This document shows, piece after piece, positions 53,836-62,338 of a DNA stretch of 64,000 nt; position 1 is the first letter of the stretch; the number at the start of each line of letters is the position of its first letter. The notes beneath the pieces were generated by a model that was not told the DNA's origin, did not search any database, and worked only from the letters and a program-made list of their open reading frames with translations. The position numbers and the translations under genes are program-made. Source of the stretch: Pseudomonas nicosulfuronedens (GTDB lineage: Bacteria > Pseudomonadota > Gammaproteobacteria > Pseudomonadales > Pseudomonadaceae); NCBI RefSeq assembly GCF_005877905.1, contig NZ_SWDV01000013.1, positions 124,001 through 188,000 of the forward strand, read 5' to 3'.

Positions 53836-53857
53836 GCTGCGGCCGCCCGGCCGCAGC
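53836..53857 (+). terminator. Stem-loop after the YiaV-like gene
   Basis: GCTGCGGCCG / CGGCCGCAGC with a CC turn, 12 bases after the stop. Very GC-rich and followed by CGTTCCCCCC rather than a T run, so an imperfect terminator. Confidence 0.55.
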
Positions 53858-53880
53858 CGTTCCCCCCAGAATGGCCCCCC

Positions 53881-53959
53881 TGTAGGAGCGAGCTTGCTCG
53901 CGAATCGCTTTGCGCCTGTGCCGCCGGTGAACACTGTTCGCGAGCAAGCTCGCTCCTAC
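53881..53959. repeat. Palindromic intergenic repeat, family C copy 5
   Basis: TGTAGGAGCGAGCTTGCTCG to CGAGCAAGCTCGCTCCTAC, 79 bp, nearly identical in its arms to the copy at 22054. Confidence 0.92.
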
Positions 53960-54113
53960 GAAAATCGGGCGCGTGCTGCCTGTCATGAAATGAAAAGCCC
54001 CTGTCGCACGATGTGAAGCTTCCTGCCCGGCCCCTGCCTATTGTCCGCTCAAAGGGCGCTTGCCTGCTCCAAACGGGGCGCCCACGACAACAAGACAACT
54101 GGAGATTCCGGCC

Positions 54114-55094
54114 ATGGCCAAAGCCGTTCGTTTCTATGAAACAGGGGGACCCGAAGTCCTGCGTTACGAGGACGTGGAGGTCGGCGAGCCCGGCCCGGGG
54201 CAAGTGCGCATCCGCCATGTGGCGGTGGGCCTGAACTACGCCGATACCTACTTCCGCAATGGCACCTACGCCGTCCCGCTGCCCAGCGGCATGGGCGTGG
54301 AGGCCGCCGGTGTGGTGGTCGCGGTGGGCGAGGGTGTGAACAACGTCGTGCCCGGTGACCGCGTAACCTACACCGGCTTCATCAACACCCTCGGCGCCTA
54401 CAGCACCGAGCGCCTGGTACCGGCGGCGCCGCTTATCCGCCTGCCGGAGAACATCGCCTTCGAGACCGCTGCCGCCATGACCATGCGCGGTCTGACCTCG
54501 GCCTACCTGCTGCGGCGCATCCATGACTTCAAGCCGGGCCAGAGCATCCTGCTGCATGCTGCCGCCGGCGGTGTCGGGCTGATCGTCGCGCAGTGGGCAA
54601 AGCTGCTCGGCCTGCGGGTCATCGGTACGGTGTCCAGCGACGCCAAGGCCGAGATCGCCTTCGCCCACGGTTGTGAGCACGTCATCAACTACAGCCGCGA
54701 AGGCGTGGCCGAGCGGGTGCGCGAACTGACCGATGGCCGTGGCGTGGACGTGGTCTTCGACAGTGTCGGCAAGGACACCTTCATGACCTCCCTGGAGTCG
54801 CTCAAGCGCCGAGGCCTGATGGTCTGCGTCGGCACCGCCTCTGGCCCGATCCCGCCGTTCGATCCGGTGCTGCTGGCGATGAAAGGCTCGATCTTCCTCA
54901 CTCGTCCGGCCCTCGCCGACTACATCGCCGACCCGGCGGAAAAGGCGGCGCTGCTGGACGAGCTGTTCACCCACGTGGGCAATGGCGACATCCGCATCGA
55001 GATCAACCAGCACTACGCGCTGGAGGATGCCGTGCAAGCCCACCGCGACCTCGAGTCGCGCAAGACCACCGGCTCGTCGATCTTCGTCATCTGA
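54114..55094 (+). CDS. NADPH:quinone oxidoreductase-family protein
   Basis: A 326-aa zinc-free medium-chain reductase of the QOR (zeta-crystallin) type: MAKAVRFYETGGPEVLRYED, the GMGVEAAGVVVAVGEGV core and the NADPH motif LLHAAAGGVGLIVAQWAK. Catalyses NADPH-dependent reduction of quinones or enones. First gene of a seven-gene operon; GGAG lies 9 bases before the ATG. Its job in the pathway, perhaps reduction of an unsaturated intermediate, is inference. Confidence 0.9.
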   Translation: MAKAVRFYETGGPEVLRYEDVEVGEPGPGQVRIRHVAVGLNYADTYFRNGTYAVPLPSGMGVEAAGVVVAVGEGVNNVVPGDRVTYTGFINTLGAYSTERLVPAAPLIRLPENIAFETAAAMTMRGLTSAYLLRRIHDFKPGQSILLHAAAGGVGLIVAQWAKLLGLRVIGTVSSDAKAEIAFAHGCEHVINYSREGVAERVRELTDGRGVDVVFDSVGKDTFMTSLESLKRRGLMVCVGTASGPIPPFDPVLLAMKGSIFLTRPALADYIADPAEKAALLDELFTHVGNGDIRIEINQHYALEDAVQAHRDLESRKTTGSSIFVI

Positions 55095-55104
55095 GGGCGC
55101 CGCC

Positions 55105-55953
55105 ATGCACGTAGAACGTCTGACCTGCAGCATCGGCGCCGAGATATCCGGGGTGAACCTGGGCGACGCCTCCCGCGATGAAGGGCTGTTCGCCGAGCTG
55201 CGCGAGTTGCTGCTCAAGCACAAGGTGCTGTTCCTGCGCGACCAGGACATCACCCGTGCCGAGCACGTCGCCTTCGCCCATCGCTTCGGCGAGCTGGAGG
55301 ACCACCCGGTGGCCGGCAGCGATCCGGAGCACCCGGGCCTGGTGCGGATCTACAAGACTCCGGACCTGCCCAACGACCGCTACGAGAACGCCTGGCACAC
55401 CGACGCCACCTGGCGCGAGGTGCCGCCAATGGGCTGCGTCCTGCGCTGCGTGGAGTGCCCGCCGGTGGGCGGAGACACCATGTGGGCGAACATGGCGCTG
55501 GCCTACGAGATGCTGCCGGCCGAGATCAAGGAGCGCATCGCCAACCTGCGCGCACGCCACAGCATCGAGGCCAGCTTCGGCGCGGCGATGCCCATCGACA
55601 AGCGCCTGGCGCTCAAGGCCCTGTACCCCGACGCCGAGCACCCAGTGGTGCGCACCCACCCGGAGACCGGCGAGAAGGTGCTGTTCGTCAACGCCTTCAC
55701 CACCCACTTCAGCAACTACCACACCCCGCAGAACGTGCGTTTCGGCCAGGACGCCAACCCGGGTGCCTCGGACCTGCTGCGCTACCTGGTGAGCCAGGTG
55801 TACATCCCCGAGTTCCAGGTGCGCTGGCGCTGGCGCAAGAACGATGTGGCGATCTGGGACAACCGCTGTACCCAGCACTACGCGGTGATGGACTACCCAC
55901 CCTGCACGCGCCGCATGGAGCGTGCCGGGATCATCGGCGACAAGCCGTTCTGA
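55105..55953 (+). CDS. TauD/TfdA-family 2-oxoglutarate dioxygenase
   Basis: A 282-aa Fe(II)/2-oxoglutarate-dependent oxygenase. The iron triad is H98-x-D100 (WHTDATW) and H258 (TQHYAVMDY), with R269/R270 (CTRR) placed to bind 2-oxoglutarate. Family members hydroxylate taurine, alkyl sulfonates or sulfates, phenoxyacetates and similar compounds, often releasing sulfite or an aldehyde. It sits 10 bases after the quinone reductase gene and 44 before the BKACE gene. The YeiH exporter at the end of the operon makes an organosulfur substrate plausible but not proven. Confidence 0.9.
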   Translation: MHVERLTCSIGAEISGVNLGDASRDEGLFAELRELLLKHKVLFLRDQDITRAEHVAFAHRFGELEDHPVAGSDPEHPGLVRIYKTPDLPNDRYENAWHTDATWREVPPMGCVLRCVECPPVGGDTMWANMALAYEMLPAEIKERIANLRARHSIEASFGAAMPIDKRLALKALYPDAEHPVVRTHPETGEKVLFVNAFTTHFSNYHTPQNVRFGQDANPGASDLLRYLVSQVYIPEFQVRWRWRKNDVAIWDNRCTQHYAVMDYPPCTRRMERAGIIGDKPF

Positions 55954-55997
55954 GTCTCGAAACAAGCCCCCTACAAGAACAATTCCAGGAGACAGAC

Positions 55998-57050
55998 ATG
56001 CAATTCTTCGACGATTCGCTGCACCCCGAGAACCAGGAAAAGGTGGTCATCACCACCGCGCCCTATGGTCCGGAATGGATGCCCGAGGACTTCCCCGAAG
56101 ACATCCCGGTGACCATGGACGAGCAGGTGCAGAAGGCCGTTGACTGCTATGAAGCCGGCGCCACCGTGCTCCACCTGCACGTACGTGAGCTGGACGGCAA
56201 GGGCTCCAAGCGCCTGTCCAAGTTCAACGAGCTGATCGCCGGCGTACGCGAAGCCGTGCCGGACATGATCATCCAGGTCGGCGGCTCGATTTCCTTCGCC
56301 CCGGAAAGTGACGGCGAAGCGGCCAAGTGGCTGTCCGACGACACCCGGCACATGCTCGCCGAGCTGACTCCCAAGCCCGACCAGGTGACGGTGGCGATCA
56401 ACACCACCCAGATGAACATCATGGAGCTGCTCTACCCGGAGTACCTCAAGGGCACCTCCCTGGAGAACCCGCTGTACCAGGCAGCCTACAGCGAGATGAC
56501 CGTGCCGGCCGGCCCGGCCTGGGTCGAGGAACACCTCAAGCGCCTGCAGGCCGCCGGCATCCAGCCGCACTTCCAGCTCACCGGCATGCACGCCCTGGAA
56601 ACCCTCGAGCGCCTGGTGCGCAAGGGCGTCTACAAGGGCCCGCTGAACCTGACCTGGATCGGCATCGGCGGCGGCTTCGACGGCCCCAATCCGTTCAACT
56701 TCATGAACTTCGTGCACCGCGCTCCGGACGGCGCCACCGTCACTGCCGAATCGCTGCTCAAGAACGTCCTGCCGTTCAACATGATGGCGATGGCCATGGG
56801 GCTGCACCCGCGTTGCGGTATCGAGGACACCATCATCGGCCAGCACGGCCAGCGCATGAGTTCGGTGGAGCAGATCCAGCAGTGCGTCCGCGTCGCCCAT
56901 GAACTGGGTCGCGAGGTCGCCAGCGGCAAGGAAGCGCGCGCCATCTACAAGATCGGCGTGCAGTACGACAGCGTCGAGGAAACCCTGCGCATGAACGGCA
57001 TGGCGCCCAACCGCCAGCCGGGCCAGAAGTCCGTCCCGCAACGCGCGTGA
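55998..57050 (+). CDS. BKACE family enzyme (beta-keto acid cleavage, DUF849)
   Basis: A 350-aa Zn-dependent TIM-barrel enzyme. The start has VVITTAPYGPEWMPEDFP, with the HLHVRE metal-binding motif (VLHLHVRELDGKG), the VGGSISF strand and the C-terminal GLHPRCGIEDTI motif. The family condenses a beta-keto acid with acetyl-CoA to give acetoacetate and a CoA ester; known substrates include 3-keto-5-aminohexanoate and dehydrocarnitine. The specificity here is unknown. A strong hairpin directly follows, before the transporter gene. Confidence 0.9.
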   Translation: MQFFDDSLHPENQEKVVITTAPYGPEWMPEDFPEDIPVTMDEQVQKAVDCYEAGATVLHLHVRELDGKGSKRLSKFNELIAGVREAVPDMIIQVGGSISFAPESDGEAAKWLSDDTRHMLAELTPKPDQVTVAINTTQMNIMELLYPEYLKGTSLENPLYQAAYSEMTVPAGPAWVEEHLKRLQAAGIQPHFQLTGMHALETLERLVRKGVYKGPLNLTWIGIGGGFDGPNPFNFMNFVHRAPDGATVTAESLLKNVLPFNMMAMAMGLHPRCGIEDTIIGQHGQRMSSVEQIQQCVRVAHELGREVASGKEARAIYKIGVQYDSVEETLRMNGMAPNRQPGQKSVPQRA

Positions 57051-57056
57051 CAGGCT

Positions 57057-57088
57057 CCGGCGCGGGTTCTGCCAGTAACCCGCGCCGG
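57057..57088 (+). terminator. Intercistronic hairpin between BKACE and MFS genes
   Basis: A perfect 12-bp stem (CCGGCGCGGGTT / AACCCGCGCCGG) with an 8-base loop, followed by CTTTC. It sits inside the operon, so it probably reduces readthrough or protects the upstream mRNA. Confidence 0.65.
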
Positions 57089-57139
57089 CTTTCAACCAGA
57101 ACAACAAGAATCCACTGACCCACCCGGAGCACTATCGCC

Positions 57140-58429
57140 ATGGCCATCCCCTCCGTCGCCCTGGGCGACATCCCTGCCGCTGAACCCAGCGTGCCGCGCC
57201 GCTATGCCTGGGTGGTGTTTGCCCTGACCTTCGGCCTGCTGATTTCCGACTACATGTCGCGCCAGGTGCTCAACGCCGTCTTTCCGCTGCTCAAGGTCGA
57301 ATGGACCCTGAGCGATGCGCAGCTCGGCCTGCTCAGCGGCATCGTCGCGGTGATGGTCGGCTTGCTGACCTTCCCCCTGTCGCTGCTCGCCGACCGCTGG
57401 GGACGCGTGCGTAGCCTGGCGCTGATGGCCATGCTCTGGAGCCTCGCCACCTTGGGCTGCGCCGTGGCGCAGACCTTCCCGCAGATGTTCGCTGCACGCT
57501 TTTTCGTCGGCGTCGGCGAGGCCGCCTACGGCAGCGTCGGCATCGCCGTGGTCATCTCGGTGTTCCCGGCGCACCTGCGCGCCACCCTGACCGGAGCTTT
57601 CATGGCCGGCGGCATGTTCGGCTCGGTGCTCGGCATGGGCCTGGGCGGGGTGCTCGCCGCGCACCTGGGCTGGCGCTGGGCCTTTGCCGGCATGGCGCTG
57701 TTCGGCCTGCTGCTGGCGCTGCTCTATCCGCTGATCGTCAGCGAGAAACGCATCGCGCCGGTTGCCGCCGCTGAAGCCAGGCAACAGGCCGGCGGACGCT
57801 CGCTGCGCAGCCTGTTCGGCAGCCGTTCGGTGATCGCCGCTTATCTGGGCAGCGGCCTGCAATTGTTCGTTGCCGCCGCGGTGATGGTGTGGATCCCCAG
57901 CTACCTCAACCGCTACTACCACCTGGACACCGGCAAGGCCGGGCTGATCTCGGCGGTCATCGTGCTGGTGGGCGGCAGTGGCATGGTGCTCTGCGGCATC
58001 CTCTGCGACCGTCTGGGGCGCGCCAATCCACCGCGCAAGATCATTCTCGCTATCGGCTTCTGCCTGGTCAGCTGTGTCCTGCTGTCCATCGCCTTCCACC
58101 TGCCGCCGGGCACCGCGCAACTGAGCCTGCTCGCGATGGGCATGCTGGTCGCGGCCGGCACCTCGGGGCCGTCCGGCGCCATGGTTGCCAACCTCACCGC
58201 ACCCGCTGTGCATGGCACTGCCTTTGCCACCCTGACCCTGGCCAACAACCTGCTGGGCCTGGCCCCCGGCCCGCTGCTCACCGGCGTACTGGCCGACCAT
58301 ATCGGCCTGGATCGCGCCTTCCAGCTCATCCCGCTGCTGAGCATCCTCGCCGCGCTGGTGTTCATCTACGCCCGCCGCCACTACCACAACGACATGCGCC
58401 GCCTGCGCGGCGAAGAGGAGGGCGCCTGA
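57140..58429 (+). CDS. MFS transporter
   Basis: A 429-aa major-facilitator protein with twelve predicted membrane segments. The loop 2-3 motif is LLADRWGRVRSLALM, and the N-terminal helix carries the DYMSRQVLN pattern of anion/organic-acid:H+ symporters (ACS-like group). It likely brings the operon's acidic substrate into the cell. Its stop overlaps the next start (TGATG). Confidence 0.88.
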   Translation: MAIPSVALGDIPAAEPSVPRRYAWVVFALTFGLLISDYMSRQVLNAVFPLLKVEWTLSDAQLGLLSGIVAVMVGLLTFPLSLLADRWGRVRSLALMAMLWSLATLGCAVAQTFPQMFAARFFVGVGEAAYGSVGIAVVISVFPAHLRATLTGAFMAGGMFGSVLGMGLGGVLAAHLGWRWAFAGMALFGLLLALLYPLIVSEKRIAPVAAAEARQQAGGRSLRSLFGSRSVIAAYLGSGLQLFVAAAVMVWIPSYLNRYYHLDTGKAGLISAVIVLVGGSGMVLCGILCDRLGRANPPRKIILAIGFCLVSCVLLSIAFHLPPGTAQLSLLAMGMLVAAGTSGPSGAMVANLTAPAVHGTAFATLTLANNLLGLAPGPLLTGVLADHIGLDRAFQLIPLLSILAALVFIYARRHYHNDMRRLRGEEEGA

Positions 58430-59094
58430 TGCCGACTCTCAATCTGGACATGACTTTCGACTTCATCTGCCCCTGGTGCCTGATCGGCAAGCGCAACCTC
58501 GACGTCGCGCTGCGCCTGCTGGCCCGCCAGCGCCCCGAGCTGCAGGTGCGGGTGAACTGGCTCGGCCTGCAACTGCTGCCGCAGATTTCGATGGACGGCG
58601 AACCCTTTGCCGAGTTCTACCAGCGCCGTCTGGGCGGCAAGCGTGCTGTGAAGGCACGCATGGGCGAAGTGCGGCGGGCGGCGGAGGGCGCCAAGGTCGA
58701 TCTCGACCTCGAACGCATCCTCACCATGCCCAATACCACCTATGCGCACCGGGTGTTTCAGCGCGCGGTGCACGTAGGCAGCGAGAGTCAGAAGGAGCAG
58801 CTGCTGGAGATGATCTTCCGCGCGCACTTCCAGCTCGGCCAGGACATCGGCAACCGCGACACCCTGCGCCGTCTGCTGCGCGCCTGCGATTTCAAGGAGG
58901 CTGACTTCGAGGATGCCCTGGCCGATGGTGCCCGCCAGTTCATCGGCCGCCGCGTCGCCCTGGCGGACTCCAGCGTGCCGATGTTCCTCCTTGAAGGCCG
59001 TGCCTTCGCCCTGGGCGGGCAGAGCCCGGAACAGCTGCTGGCAGCCCTCCACCGAGCTTTGGAACGACAGTTCCCGGAGGCGATCCCGGCATGA
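58429..59094 (+). CDS. DsbA-family protein, 2-hydroxychromene-2-carboxylate isomerase-like
   Basis: A 221-aa cytoplasmic thioredoxin-fold protein with CPWC at residues 14-17 (MTFDFICPWCLIGKRNLDVA), a helical insert and the cis-Pro loop SSVPMFLLEG. The superfamily includes FrnE-type oxidoreductases and glutathione-dependent isomerases such as HCCA isomerase. The CxxC argues for redox activity. Coupled to the MFS gene (one-base overlap) and to the ferredoxin gene (ATGA). Being embedded in a catabolic operon suggests a substrate-specific role rather than general stress defence. Confidence 0.82.
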   Translation: MPTLNLDMTFDFICPWCLIGKRNLDVALRLLARQRPELQVRVNWLGLQLLPQISMDGEPFAEFYQRRLGGKRAVKARMGEVRRAAEGAKVDLDLERILTMPNTTYAHRVFQRAVHVGSESQKEQLLEMIFRAHFQLGQDIGNRDTLRRLLRACDFKEADFEDALADGARQFIGRRVALADSSVPMFLLEGRAFALGGQSPEQLLAALHRALERQFPEAIPA

Positions 59095-59417
59095 ATGCTG
59101 TGCTGCACATTCCCGCCGAACGCCTGCCGGCGCGCGGCGGCCGGAGCCTGATCCACCATGAGCAGGGGCTCATCCTGCTCCTGGATATCGACGGCGAGCT
59201 GCATGCCATCGGCGACAGCTGCCCCCATGCTGGCGCCTCGCTGTTCAGCGGTCGCCTGGATGGCCGCTGGCTACAGTGCCCGGCCCATGGCCTGCGCTTT
59301 GATGTGGCCACGGGTTGCCCGGCGGGTATCAAGGGCTTCGGCCTGCGCCGGCACGGGATCTCTTGGATTGCCGGCGAGTGCCACGTGGTGATTGCCGATG
59401 AAGAGGTGTCGGCATGA
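59091..59417 (+). CDS. Rieske-type [2Fe-2S] ferredoxin
   Basis: A 108-aa soluble Rieske protein. Ligands are C44 and H46 (SCPHAG) and C63 and H66 (QCPAHG). Such ferredoxins feed electrons to oxygenases. The only oxygenase in the operon is the 2-oxoglutarate type, which needs no ferredoxin, so its redox partner is unclear; a link to the CPWC protein or the quinone reductase is possible. Overlaps both neighbours by ATGA. Confidence 0.9.
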   Translation: MNAVLHIPAERLPARGGRSLIHHEQGLILLLDIDGELHAIGDSCPHAGASLFSGRLDGRWLQCPAHGLRFDVATGCPAGIKGFGLRRHGISWIAGECHVVIADEEVSA

Positions 59418-60424
59418 CCGCGCTGACGATTTCTGCCCTCGGCAGCCGCAGCCGCACCTTGCTGCCGGGCCTGCTGGTCAGCGCCATGGTGGCGGCCGCT
59501 GCCACCTTCCTGTCCGAACACTATGGCGCGCCGGTGATGCTCTTTGCGCTGCTGCTCGGCTTGGCGATGAACTTCCTCTCCGCCGACAGCGTCTGCAAGG
59601 CCGGCATCGAGTTCACCGCCCGCGAAATCCTGCGCCTGGGCGTGGCACTGCTGGGTATCCGCATCACCTTCGGGCAGATCGCCGAGCTGGGCTGGCAGCC
59701 GGTGGTCATGGTGGTGGTGCTGGTCACGGTGACTATCCTGGTGTCCATCGCGGCGGCCCGAGCCATGGGCTTCAACTTCCTCTTCGGTTTGTTGACCGGC
59801 GGCGCCACGGCTATCTGCGGCGCCTCGGCAGCCCTGGCCCTGGCGGCGGCCTTGCCAGCGCACACGCAGAAGGAGAAGGCCACGCTGTTCACCGTGCTCG
59901 GTGTCTCGGCGCTGTCGACCCTGGCGATGATCCTCTACCCGATGATCGTCCGCTCGCTGGGCCTGCCGCCATTGCAGGCGGGCATCTTCCTTGGCGGCAC
60001 CATCCACGATGTGGCCCAGGTGGTCGGTGCCGGTTACAGCCTTTCGAAGGACGTGGGCGACAGCGCCACGGTGGTCAAGCTGATGCGCGTGGCCATGCTG
60101 CTGCCGGTGATCCTCTGCGCGGCGATGATCACCCGCGCCCGCGGCGTGGAGCCGGGGGACAAGCGTCCGCCGCTGCTGCCGTGGTTCGCCGTGGGCTTCG
60201 TGCTGCTGGCGGCGGTGAACAGCACCGGCTTCCTGCCGTCGCTGGTGGTGGAGGCGGGCGGGAAGCTGTCGCAGTGGTGCCTGGTGATTTCCATCGCAGC
60301 GCTGGGGATGAAGACCCAGCTCAAGGCGCTGGCGACGGTGGGAGTGAAACCGATCCTGCTGATGGTGGGGGAGACGGTGTTTCTGGCCCTGTTGGTGCTG
60401 GGGATGTTGAAGGTCGCGGGTTGA
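59414..60424 (+). CDS. YeiH-family (UPF0324) putative sulfate/sulfite exporter
   Basis: A 336-aa membrane protein with nine or ten segments and the family signatures FGLLTGGATAICGASAALAL and GIFLGGTIHDVAQVVGAG. The family is annotated as putative sulfate exporters, and some members sit in sulfonate-degrading clusters where sulfite must leave the cell. Last gene of the operon, overlapping the ferredoxin gene (ATGA). Confidence 0.88.
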   Translation: MTALTISALGSRSRTLLPGLLVSAMVAAAATFLSEHYGAPVMLFALLLGLAMNFLSADSVCKAGIEFTAREILRLGVALLGIRITFGQIAELGWQPVVMVVVLVTVTILVSIAAARAMGFNFLFGLLTGGATAICGASAALALAAALPAHTQKEKATLFTVLGVSALSTLAMILYPMIVRSLGLPPLQAGIFLGGTIHDVAQVVGAGYSLSKDVGDSATVVKLMRVAMLLPVILCAAMITRARGVEPGDKRPPLLPWFAVGFVLLAAVNSTGFLPSLVVEAGGKLSQWCLVISIAALGMKTQLKALATVGVKPILLMVGETVFLALLVLGMLKVAG

Positions 60425-60447
60425 TCCCGCTGCGTCGGTCGTAAGTC

Positions 60448-60523
60448 GTAGGGCGCATAACGTGCCAGCGTTATCTGCCGACGTGGTATCGGCGGATAAC
60501 CCGTTCCGGGTTATGCGCCCTAC
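60448..60523. repeat. Palindromic intergenic repeat, family B copy 3
   Basis: GTAGGGCGCATAACGTGCCAG to GGGTTATGCGCCCTAC with inner GGCGGATAAC. Begins 23 bases after the YeiH stop. Confidence 0.88.
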
Positions 60524-60536
60524 GCAAAGACTCCTG

Positions 60537-60934
60537 TTTTGGCTTTGGCTTTTGAGGGCTTCCAGAGGAACTCCGATCACCTTGGCCCCCCGATAACGCC
60601 GACGTAATCGGTGAAACACCCATCCTGCGAACTGTTTTGGTTTTGGTTTTGGTTTTGGTTTTGGTTTTGGTTTTGGCTTTTGAGGGCTTCCAGAGAAACT
60701 TCCGCGCGCGCCGAATGCCCCTTTCAGGAGGCCGAAGGTGATCGGAGTTTCAGGGGCCCGCCGCGAAGGGCCATCCCTGGCCCATCGCGGCTCTCGCGGC
60801 ATCCATGCCGCTCAACCCCCGAAACTCCGCTTCAACGAGGCCTCCTGAACGGGGCGTTCGGAGTGCGCTGACGTTTATCTGGAAGCCTTGCCAAGCCAAA
60901 GCCAAAGCCAAAGCCAAAGCCAAAGCCAAAGCGT
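60537..60934. repeat. Large composite hairpin with hexamer tracts at both ends
   Basis: Left: seven tandem TTTTGG units (60635-60676). Right: six tandem GCCAAA units (60895-60930). Between them are two imperfect arms of about 73 bp (60685-60756 and 60815-60887). They share GGCTTCCAGA-AAAC, CAGGAGGCC and CGGAGTTTC in inverted orientation around a centre rich in small palindromes. A truncated extra left arm, GGCTTTTGAGGGCTTCCAGAG, lies at 60547-60567. No gene lies inside. Accounts for most of the 568-base gap. Confidence 0.8.
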
Positions 60935-60940
60935 GCTCTT

Positions 60941-60964
60941 GTAGGAGCGAGCTTGCTCGCGAAC
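60941..60964. repeat. Family C half-copy
   Basis: GTAGGAGCGAGCTTGCTCGC followed by GAAC, the left arm of family C only, next to the end of the AraC-family gene. Confidence 0.85.
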
Positions 60965-60992
60965 CGCACCGCACCGTCCTATCAGGAATGAA

Positions 60993-62006
60993 TCACTCCC
61001 CCTCCCGCCCCAGATGCTCCTTGCGCCAGGCCGCCGGCGACACACCGAACTGCACCGCGAACCAGCGCGTGAACGAGCTGGGCATCGAATACCCCAGCAG
61101 GTCGGCGATGCGCCCCAGCGAATAGCGCGGGTTCTCCATGTAGCGCAGCACCAGCTCGCGGCGGACTTCGTTGATCAGGTCGGAGAAGGTCACCCCGTTG
61201 TCTTCCAGTCGCCGTTGCAGTGTGCGCACGTTCAGCCCCAGCGACTGGGCGATCTGCTCGATGGTCGCGCGGCCCATGGGCAACAGCAGGTAGATGGACT
61301 TGCGCACCTCGTTCAGCGTGCTGCCGTCGGTGGCGCCGGGCAGGGAGTCGACGAAGCTTCGCGCATGTCGCGCCATGGCCGGGTCGGCCATCGGGTTGGC
61401 GGCGTCGAGGTCGGCGGCGGGGATGACGATGCCGTTGAACTCGCTGCCGAATTCGATCTTGCAGCCGAACAGACGCCGGTGGACCTGCAGGTCCGCCGGG
61501 GCGTCGTGGCTGAAGTTGACGCTGATCGGTCGCCAGTGCGGGCCGAGGAGGGCGGCGCAAAGGCGGTAGAGCGTACCCAGGGCCAGCTCCAGACCCTGGC
61601 GCATGGGCATCGGCGGTACGGTGAGGAGTTCCTCGCGCAGGATCGCCATCTTGCCTTCCTGGTCCACGTACAGCGCCAGGGATTCGTTGAGCAGGTGGCG
61701 GTAGCGAATGATGGTGTCCATTGCCTCGCGCAGGGTGGCCTGGTGCGACAGCAGCAGGCTGATCACGCCGAAGTCGGCGAGTTGGCGCGATTCGGCCATG
61801 CGCAGGCCGAAGGTCTCGCAGCCGCTGATGCGCGCCGAGTCCTCCAGCAGACCGACCGCCGCGGAGACGGGGATGCGCTGCTCCGGGTGCTCGAGCATGG
61901 ATTGAGAGAGGCCCACCGCACTCAGTTGCTGCTGCGGGTTGAGGCCCAGGTGTCGGGCCACTTCCAGGTAGTTGGTCAGGGCCGCAATGCGAACCATTGG
62001 AGTCAT
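60993..62006 (-). CDS. AraC-family regulator (OruR/AraC_N type)
   Basis: A 337-aa regulator. The N-terminal ligand-binding domain is of the arabinose-binding-like type (MTPMVRIAALTNYLEVARHL, SAAVGLLEDSARISGCETFG, ISLLLSHQATLREAMDTIIR). The C-terminal double helix-turn-helix (ATIEQIAQSLGLNVRTLQRR; SLGRIADLLGYSMPSSFTRW) is complete. Convergent with the seven-gene operon and divergent from the hydrolase gene, so it could control either the hydrolase/DUF1302 genes or the operon. The 332-base divergent region shows no repeat and no operator I can define. Confidence 0.9.
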   Translation of the reverse strand: MTPMVRIAALTNYLEVARHLGLNPQQQLSAVGLSQSMLEHPEQRIPVSAAVGLLEDSARISGCETFGLRMAESRQLADFGVISLLLSHQATLREAMDTIIRYRHLLNESLALYVDQEGKMAILREELLTVPPMPMRQGLELALGTLYRLCAALLGPHWRPISVNFSHDAPADLQVHRRLFGCKIEFGSEFNGIVIPAADLDAANPMADPAMARHARSFVDSLPGATDGSTLNEVRKSIYLLLPMGRATIEQIAQSLGLNVRTLQRRLEDNGVTFSDLINEVRRELVLRYMENPRYSLGRIADLLGYSMPSSFTRWFAVQFGVSPAAWRKEHLGREGE

Positions 62007-62338
62007 GCCGATCGCCTTCTTGTTCTTGTGGTTGCTGCGTGCCGGCGGGGTCCGGGGACGCCGACGGCCGAGCGCACGCTGGCTGGGTCGATGACAGCAG
62101 ATTCTATCGGCAGCTGTAACCAAGCGTGTACGAAGTTTCGCAGTTCGGCCAGTGCCTGCGGCGCTCTGGAATGCGCCGTACGTCCCGTGGTGCAAGCCAT
62201 GCAGCCGGGCGGCGAGGCTTCAGGCGGGGCAGGGCCTGTCATCAAATGCGAAGTGCCTGACGCTCAATGCAAAGCACCTTCACCGGTGCATCTCTACTGT
62301 CTGTCCAACAAGTTCGAAATCACGGCAAAGGTGAATCG

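Noticed and set aside
60632-60680. A coding region giving a Phe-Trp repeat peptide
   Set aside because: The repeat is TTTTGG tandem DNA at the border of a non-coding hairpin element; there is no ribosome site or conserved partner sequence.
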